NCBI RefSeq assembly: GCF_900182815.1 | Contig: NZ_FXUA01000001.1 | Span: 372,001 to 436,000 of the forward strand | Reading direction: 5' to 3' | Length of the DNA stretch: 64,000 nucleotides | From: Algoriphagus winogradskyi | GTDB lineage: Bacteria; Bacteroidota; Bacteroidia; Cytophagales; Cyclobacteriaceae | Shown here: positions 59,139 to 64,000 of the stretch, one piece after another | Layout: the number at the start of each line of letters is the position of its first letter | How positions within the stretch are numbered: the first letter of the stretch is position 1 | Notes under the pieces: model-generated | Told to the model about the DNA's origin: nothing | Databases searched by the model: none | Seen by the model: the letters and a program-made list of their open reading frames with translations, nothing else | Translations under genes and position numbers: made by a program

Positions 59139-60008
59139 ATGAAAGCCCATTTCCATAAAGTACCAATCGAACCAGCAAAATCCTTTATTATTCGCTTCGA
59201 TCCCAAACCACTTACGGGCAACTTATGGCACTATCATCCGGAGCTGGAACTGCACTACATCATCAAAGGCGAAGGCACTCAATACATAGGAGACAATGTG
59301 AGCAATTTTTCCGATGGCCAAATGGTTTTTTTAGGTCAAAATCTCCCTCACGCATGGCGTTGTAAAGAAGAGTATTTTGATAAAGACTCCACCTTGCAAA
59401 CTGCAACCTATGTCCTCCAATTCCACCCAACATGTTTTGGTCCGGAATTCCTAAATCTTCCTGAGGCAGATAGTATCCCTGTTTTATTTGAAAAAGCAAA
59501 ACAAGGCTTGCTAATCACTGGAGATACTAAATTAAAAATCGCCGAACTGCTTCAAGAATTGGAGCAAGCAGTCAGTATAAAACGGCTAATTCTTCTTCTT
59601 GAAATAATTAAAACTCTCGCCGAAACGGAAGAGTATGATACTATTTCACCAGGATACGCGTACAGCCATTTGTCCAATTTGTCAGAAATGCACAGGCTGG
59701 AAAAGATCTACTCCTATGTCTTGGCTAATTATAGCAACGAAATCAATCTTTCAGACATCGCCGATCTAGCGAACCTCAGTCCATCTGCTTTTTGTCGCTA
59801 TTTCAAAACGATGACTAATAAAACCTTTTTTGAATTTGTTATTGAAATAAGGATATCAAATGCCTGTAGAGCCTTGAAAGAAAACAAGCAGTCCACACAG
59901 ATGATTTGCTACGAATGCGGATTCAACACACTTTCCAACTTTTATAGGCATTTCAACAAGGTAACTGGAATGACTCCTTTTGCTTATAAAAAACAATATC
60001 AGTTGTAA
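59139..60008 (+). CDS. AraC-family transcriptional regulator
   Basis: 289 residues. N-terminal cupin (about 20-110: L-W-H-Y-H-P-E-L-E-L-H-Y-I-I, D-G-Q-M-V-F-L-G) for ligand binding and C-terminal double helix-turn-helix (190-289: I-N-L-S-D-I-A-D-L-A-N-L-S, then Q-M-I-C-Y-E-C-G-F-N-T-L-S-N-F-Y-R-H-F-N-K). Divergent from the transport/aldolase operon across 222 bases, so it probably activates it when the transported compound is present. Confidence 0.93.
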   Translation: MKAHFHKVPIEPAKSFIIRFDPKPLTGNLWHYHPELELHYIIKGEGTQYIGDNVSNFSDGQMVFLGQNLPHAWRCKEEYFDKDSTLQTATYVLQFHPTCFGPEFLNLPEADSIPVLFEKAKQGLLITGDTKLKIAELLQELEQAVSIKRLILLLEIIKTLAETEEYDTISPGYAYSHLSNLSEMHRLEKIYSYVLANYSNEINLSDIADLANLSPSAFCRYFKTMTNKTFFEFVIEIRISNACRALKENKQSTQMICYECGFNTLSNFYRHFNKVTGMTPFAYKKQYQL

Positions 60009-60179
60009 TTTTTCCTACTACTAAATAGGTGAAAGCGTGATTATCAAATACTGCCATTGAAACGTCTAATTTTATTTTTTATCTTGAAAAGTGAGTTGCG
60101 TATAACTTGTTCATACTTTAATTCATAGCATTTTTTATTGCAATCTCATTTTTCACATTCTCCACATTATTTAAAATTT

Positions 60180-61403
60180 ATGACAAACACTAAAAAAATC
60201 AACCAACAGTTATTGGCAATTCTTGCCATTCCGTTCTTGCTTCTTACTGCATGTGAAGTACAACCTGATGAAACTATTACACCAAATGAATCTGAGTTTG
60301 CTGCTAATTCAAAAGACAAATTAATCACAAAAGGTTTACCTCCGCTTCCTTTTAATTTTGAAATAGATATGGGTAAAAACCTAAACTTCAATTCAGAATC
60401 TGGAAGGCTTTCACCTTTAACATTTGATACGGATCCTCAATATCGGGAAATGGTAAAAACAGCAATAAGTGCTGTAGAGCCTACAGCATGTGGTGATACT
60501 GACTTAAATATCTGGCTAGATGATGAACTTTCGGATTGGACCAATAATGCATTCGGAGATGCAGATTTTCTAGCCTTATTCGATCTACCTACTTATCACG
60601 CGCTCGTTTTTGAAAATAGTTCAGCGGGTCAATCTTTTGGCAAAAATGGTGAATACACTCAGTCTTTAACTAAAACGTTCAAGGATTTAAAGCGTTTCTG
60701 GAATATTGAATCTGCTGAGATCGTGTTGGCAGCTATGCATGGAAACATGTTAACTGACAGAGAAAAGGTAGTGAATACTTACCAAACAGCGTTTGGGTTA
60801 CCAGAGGCAGCAGCTAAAAATTATGCTGACATAGTTGATTTGGTTCTCGATTTTTATCCTCAATATAGAAATGGAGACCATCCTATCTTCACTTTTAATG
60901 CCTTTGCACAGAGAAGTTTCCTCTTTCCACCTGTAGGGGTAATTCCTTCTAAAATAATCATGGGGGATGGAATATTGGAAGCTTACAGTGCTTTAGGTTT
61001 TGAAGATGTGGCTCCACAGGCTATTCTTGCTCATGAATTTGGGCATCACATTCAATTCCAGCTTGGATTATTTCCTGCAGTCCGTACTCCAGAAGGTACT
61101 CGACGAACAGAGTTAATGGCAGATGCTTATTCGGCTTACTATCTTTCTCATTCCCGAGGAGCAACTATGCAATGGAAAAGAGTTCAGAAATTCTTAGAAG
61201 TCTTCTTTAATATTGGAGATTGTGGATTTGCTAGCAATGGTCACCATGGTACACCTCTACAAAGAATGGCTGCTGCAGAATGGGGATATGAAGTTGCGAA
61301 TTCGGCTAAAAAACAAGGTAAAATTCTAACTAGTGAAGAATTTACAATACTTTTTGAAGCCAAGCTACCAGAGTTTGTAGCTGTTCCTCTGACAGTTCAA
61401 TAA
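60180..61403 (+). CDS. exported zinc metallopeptidase (HExxH), predicted lipoprotein
   Basis: 407 residues from the ATG at 60180 (a TTG at 60138 would add an implausible lead). The signal ends L-L-L-T-A-C (Cys25). The zinc motif H-E-F-G-H-H (about 285-290) is followed 24 residues later by E-L-M-A-D-A-Y, the third ligand, as in the YpfJ-like 'neutral zinc metallopeptidase' group. Anchored on the outside of the inner or outer membrane. Substrate unknown; a monocistronic gene with its own terminator at 61426. Confidence 0.82.
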   Translation: MTNTKKINQQLLAILAIPFLLLTACEVQPDETITPNESEFAANSKDKLITKGLPPLPFNFEIDMGKNLNFNSESGRLSPLTFDTDPQYREMVKTAISAVEPTACGDTDLNIWLDDELSDWTNNAFGDADFLALFDLPTYHALVFENSSAGQSFGKNGEYTQSLTKTFKDLKRFWNIESAEIVLAAMHGNMLTDREKVVNTYQTAFGLPEAAAKNYADIVDLVLDFYPQYRNGDHPIFTFNAFAQRSFLFPPVGVIPSKIIMGDGILEAYSALGFEDVAPQAILAHEFGHHIQFQLGLFPAVRTPEGTRRTELMADAYSAYYLSHSRGATMQWKRVQKFLEVFFNIGDCGFASNGHHGTPLQRMAAAEWGYEVANSAKKQGKILTSEEFTILFEAKLPEFVAVPLTVQ

Positions 61404-61425
61404 GTAGTATCAATAAACTATACTT

Positions 61426-61455
61426 AAATCACCTTTACACACGTAAGGGTGATTT
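61426..61455 (+). terminator. terminator of the metallopeptidase gene
   Basis: Stem AAATCACC(T)TTAC / GTAA(G)GGTGATTT, followed by TGTGTTTTT. Confidence 0.7.
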
Positions 61456-61476
61456 TGTGTTTTTAAATGAATTCTA

Positions 61477-61836
61477 ATGCTTGAAATCAAACACCTTGAC
61501 CATATCCTAATCACCATTCCAACCGGAACCAGTAAGGATGCACGAAAATTCTATTTGGAAATATTGCAACTTAATGAAATACACGGTAATCATCCTCATG
61601 GTGCTATTTGGATCAAATTGGGAAATATTGAACTTCACATTCGAGAAGAAGAAGGGCATCAAAGAAATTCAGCACGACATGCAGCTTTTGTCGTAAAGAA
61701 TCTCAAAACAGCCAAAGACTTCCTGATCCACAACAATGTTGAAATCAGCTACTCCTCGGCAATTAAGGGACGTGATCGTTGCTTTTTCAGAGACCCTTGG
61801 GGAAATAGATTGGAGTTAATAGAATTTATTTCCTGA
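61477..61836 (+). CDS. VOC-family (glyoxalase/bleomycin-resistance-like) protein
   Basis: 119 residues forming one paired beta-alpha-beta-beta-beta module: L-D-H-I-L-I-T-I-P (7-15), F-Y-L-E-I-L-Q-L near 26, H-A-A-F-V-V near 68, R-D-P-W-G-N-R-L-E-L-I-E near 107-118 with the C-terminal Glu ligand. Members are metal-dependent lyases, isomerases or resistance proteins; the exact role is unknown. Confidence 0.9.
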   Translation: MLEIKHLDHILITIPTGTSKDARKFYLEILQLNEIHGNHPHGAIWIKLGNIELHIREEEGHQRNSARHAAFVVKNLKTAKDFLIHNNVEISYSSAIKGRDRCFFRDPWGNRLELIEFIS

Positions 61837-62067
61837 GAATTCTTATTAGCAGGAACGGTAGATAATAATCCCAAAACCAGGAATTAAATAATCTGAATAA
61901 AAAGTAAGCTTTATCCAATATTGCCTAATTTTCAAAGGCAACCGATCAGGAATTAAGCCCATTTAAAATGATTCTTCTGCTATAATCGCTGATTTTTTCC
62001 TTTATTCGGGTTCTAAATAAACCCGAATCATACTTAATACTGGAAATTCTAAGTTTTAAAATTATAT

Positions 62068-63489
62068 ATGAAAGAGATAGTAGAAGCTATTAATGCAGTT
62101 GTTTGGAGTAATGCGCTGATTTTTCTTTGCTTGGCAGCCGGAGTTTATTTCTCCTTTGCTACCAAATTTCTTCAGGTCACTTACCTAAAAGAAATGGTTC
62201 AGCTCTTATTTAAAGGAGAATCATCAAAAGAAGGGGTTTCCTCCTTTCAGGCATTTGCAATAGCCATATCAGGAAGAGTAGGAACAGGAAATATCGCTGG
62301 TGTAGCCACCGCCATAGCCATGGGTGGACCTGGGGCCATCTTTTGGATGTGGGTTATCGCATTTCTGGGAGCATCTTCGGCATTCGTAGAATCCACTTTG
62401 GGTCAAATCTATAAGGAGGTAAATGATGGAGAGTACCGCGGTGGACCTGCTTATTATATAGAAAAAGGAATAGGTAAAAGATGGTATGCAATGCTCTTTG
62501 CTTTCGCAACTATTCTGGCTACGGCCATCTTTATGCCAGGTGTGCAAAGTAATAGTATTGCTCTGAGCATGGACAATGCTTTTGGTGTTCCTGTTGAATA
62601 TACAGGGATTTTAGTGACTATTTTTATGGGCCTGATCATCCTTGGAGGAGTGAAAAGAATCAGTAAAGTAGCAGAAGTAGTAATTCCGTTTATGGCTGCT
62701 GCATACATCTTGATGGCTGTGGTGATCATCGCAATAAACATTACCGAAGTCCCTATGATTTTTGCATTGATCATTAAATCTGCTTTCAACTTGGAAGCCG
62801 CATTTAGTGGTGTATTTGGTATGGCTATCGCTTGGGGCGTAAAAAGAGGAATCTATTCGAATGAAGCTGGTCAGGGAACCGCTCCACATGCTGCATCCGC
62901 TGCAGAGGTAAGCCACCCAGTAAAGCAAGGATTGGTTCAATCCTTTTCAGTTTATGTAGATACCCTTTTTGTATGTACTGCCACTGCGTTGATGATACTT
63001 TTCACAGGTCAATACAATGTTGTTAATCCTGATGGTGGATTTATAGTAGAAAACCTTCCTGGAGTAGCTTTCGGCCCAGAATACACTCAATTTGCCGTAG
63101 CCTCCCAATTCCCTTCCCTGGGAGCTGGATTTGTGGCTATTTCCTTATTGTTTTTTGCTTTTACAACAATAATGGCATACTACTATATCGCAGAAACAAA
63201 CCTGAGTTATTTAATTAGAAAGACAAATAATAAATGGGGCATTTGGGTACTCCGAATCGCAATTTTAGGAGCAACCTTTTATGGATCTATTAAAACTGCT
63301 GAAATGGCCTGGACCATGGGTGATATCGGAGTAGGCCTCATGGCATGGTTGAATATCATAGCAATTATTCTCCTCCGTAAGCCAGCTTTCAAAGCATTGA
63401 AAGATTATCAGCGCCAGAAGAAAGAAGGTAAAGATCCTGTATTTATTGCTAAAGATGCTGGGATCGATAATGCTGATTTCTGGAAGTAG
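62068..63489 (+). CDS. sodium:alanine symporter (AGCS family)
   Basis: 473 residues with about 10-11 membrane spans. Family motifs G-R-V-G-T-G-N-I-A-G-V-A-T-A-I-A-M-G-G-P-G-A (about 69-90) and the M-A-I-A-W-G-V-K-R-G-I-Y-S-N-E-A-G-Q-G-T (about 250-270) are clear. Imports alanine or glycine with Na+. Stand-alone, with a terminator downstream. Confidence 0.94.
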   Translation: MKEIVEAINAVVWSNALIFLCLAAGVYFSFATKFLQVTYLKEMVQLLFKGESSKEGVSSFQAFAIAISGRVGTGNIAGVATAIAMGGPGAIFWMWVIAFLGASSAFVESTLGQIYKEVNDGEYRGGPAYYIEKGIGKRWYAMLFAFATILATAIFMPGVQSNSIALSMDNAFGVPVEYTGILVTIFMGLIILGGVKRISKVAEVVIPFMAAAYILMAVVIIAINITEVPMIFALIIKSAFNLEAAFSGVFGMAIAWGVKRGIYSNEAGQGTAPHAASAAEVSHPVKQGLVQSFSVYVDTLFVCTATALMILFTGQYNVVNPDGGFIVENLPGVAFGPEYTQFAVASQFPSLGAGFVAISLLFFAFTTIMAYYYIAETNLSYLIRKTNNKWGIWVLRIAILGATFYGSIKTAEMAWTMGDIGVGLMAWLNIIAIILLRKPAFKALKDYQRQKKEGKDPVFIAKDAGIDNADFWK

Positions 63490-63565
63490 TTTTTATCCGC
63501 AGTGTTCGCACGGATTATCACAACTCAGACTAGTAAATACCTGATTTTAAATAGATAGGGTATTC

Positions 63566-63597
63566 AAAAGCCGACAAGCTAATTGTCGGCTTTTTTT
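63566..63597 (+). terminator. terminator of the alanine symporter gene
   Basis: Perfect stem GCCGACAA / TTGTCGGC (63570-63577 and 63583-63590) with a 5-nt loop and seven T. Confidence 0.92.
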
Positions 63598-63674
63598 GTG
63601 CTATTAATACAGAAATTGTTAATATGTGACAAATTAGCTTAAACAAATTATTGAATACCAAACTTTTAACTGAT

Positions 63675-63920
63675 ATGAATATCAACCCAAAAAATCAATC
63701 GAGGATTTTTGAAGGAGGAAAAGAAAGTTGGGAAAGTTCAGCTGAATTCAAAAAGAGAATCTATCAACTGAAACGACAGATTCTGGAAAAGTACGAGCTT
63801 GATTTGTCATCAGAGAAAAATTGGTACAAACGCCTCATCCATAAAACTCGTATGTGGCTGGAAATATGGAGAAAAATCAGGGAAATGAAATCAGGGAAAA
63901 ATCTCCATTTTGCGAGTTAG
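63675..63920 (+). CDS. hypothetical small protein (81 aa)
   Basis: From the ATG at 63675 (a TTG frame at 63651 would add eight residues). 81 residues, very basic (K/R about a quarter), helical (W-E-S-S-A-E-F-K-K-R-I-Y-Q-L-K-R-Q-I), ending R-E-M-K-S-G-K-N-L-H. Family not recognised; possibly nucleic-acid- or ribosome-associated. Confidence 0.55.
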   Translation: MNINPKNQSRIFEGGKESWESSAEFKKRIYQLKRQILEKYELDLSSEKNWYKRLIHKTRMWLEIWRKIREMKSGKNLHFAS

Positions 63921-63947
63921 ACCTTATAAAATGAAGCATTTAGGCCT

Positions 63948-64000
63948 ATGAAAACGCTAAGAACAATTCTTGCCTGTCTCTTCCTAATGAGTTTACTAGG
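63948..64000 (+). CDS. exported protein, 5' part only (cut by window edge)
   Basis: ATG at 63948 starts a frame with a hydrophobic leader (M-K-T-L-R-T-I-L-A-C-L-F-L-M) and runs off the end. Either a lipoprotein or a Sec-exported protein; no more can be said. Confidence 0.45.
   Translation, partial: MKTLRTILACLFLMSLL

Overview
The window comes from a marine-type member of the Bacteroidota, most likely a Cyclobacteriaceae (Algoriphagus-like) bacterium. The evidence is the SusC/SusD pairs with FecI/FecR-type regulators, outer-membrane barrels ending in Phe, lipoproteins with a Bacteroidota-style lipobox, A-rich start regions without Shine-Dalgarno motifs, and one textbook Bacteroidota promoter (TTTG, 17 nt, TAnnTTTG) in front of a tRNA-Pro gene. 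No organism was identified by search.

Region 1 (about 1-7,520) is the most unusual part. Small genes, nearly all hypothetical exported, lipo- or membrane proteins, all lie on the minus strand with almost no 5' leader, and are separated by imperfect palindromes of about 71-197 bp. The 8-10 bases at the start of a gene unit recur, inverted, at the end of the same unit, but differ from unit to unit. Six units match perfectly and one at 8/9. This is the signature of integron gene cassettes with attC sites (core G|TTRRRY, RYYYAAC). No integrase lies in the window. Both array heads carry the same 95-bp repeat (968-1062 and 7426-7520). A 42-bp tandem repeat and a small gene with a strong terminator sit between the two arrays.

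Region 2 (7,555-11,418) holds a Tat-exported metallophosphoesterase and a P2-type cation ATPase. Region 3 (11,465-37,416, all minus strand) is a sulfated-glycan utilisation locus made of two modules. Each module has an ECF sigma factor, a FecR anti-sigma factor, an STN-bearing SusC and a SusD lipoprotein. Between them they carry five formylglycine sulfatases and one PhoD-like phosphodiesterase with an N-terminal lectin-like part. No glycoside hydrolase or polysaccharide lyase was recognised. The SusCs presumably sense substrate and signal through FecR to their sigma factors.

Region 4 (37,655-43,462) has a periplasmic GMC dehydrogenase with its small subunit, a TonB-linked outer-membrane barrel and a small lipoprotein. 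Region 5 (43,557-48,333) has tRNA-Pro(UGG) with promoter and terminator, then a stress-type group: YciF-like ferritin, SDR, a 55-residue hydrophilic protein, an FAD/NAD(P)-binding protein and a PA2169-like four-helix protein. Region 6 (48,757-53,358) holds a small hypothetical protein, a DUF421 protein and a propeller sensor that keeps its phospho-acceptor helix but lacks the kinase ATPase domain, overlapping a lone receiver.

Region 7 (53,768-60,008) is a tight minus-strand operon (small exported protein, YidR/DUF3748-like propeller, DapA/NanA-type aldolase, sodium:solute symporter) divergent from an AraC regulator, probably for uptake and cleavage of a sugar acid. Region 8 (60,180-64,000) has an exported zinc peptidase, a VOC protein, an AGCS alanine symporter, a small hypothetical protein and the start of an exported protein cut by the window edge.
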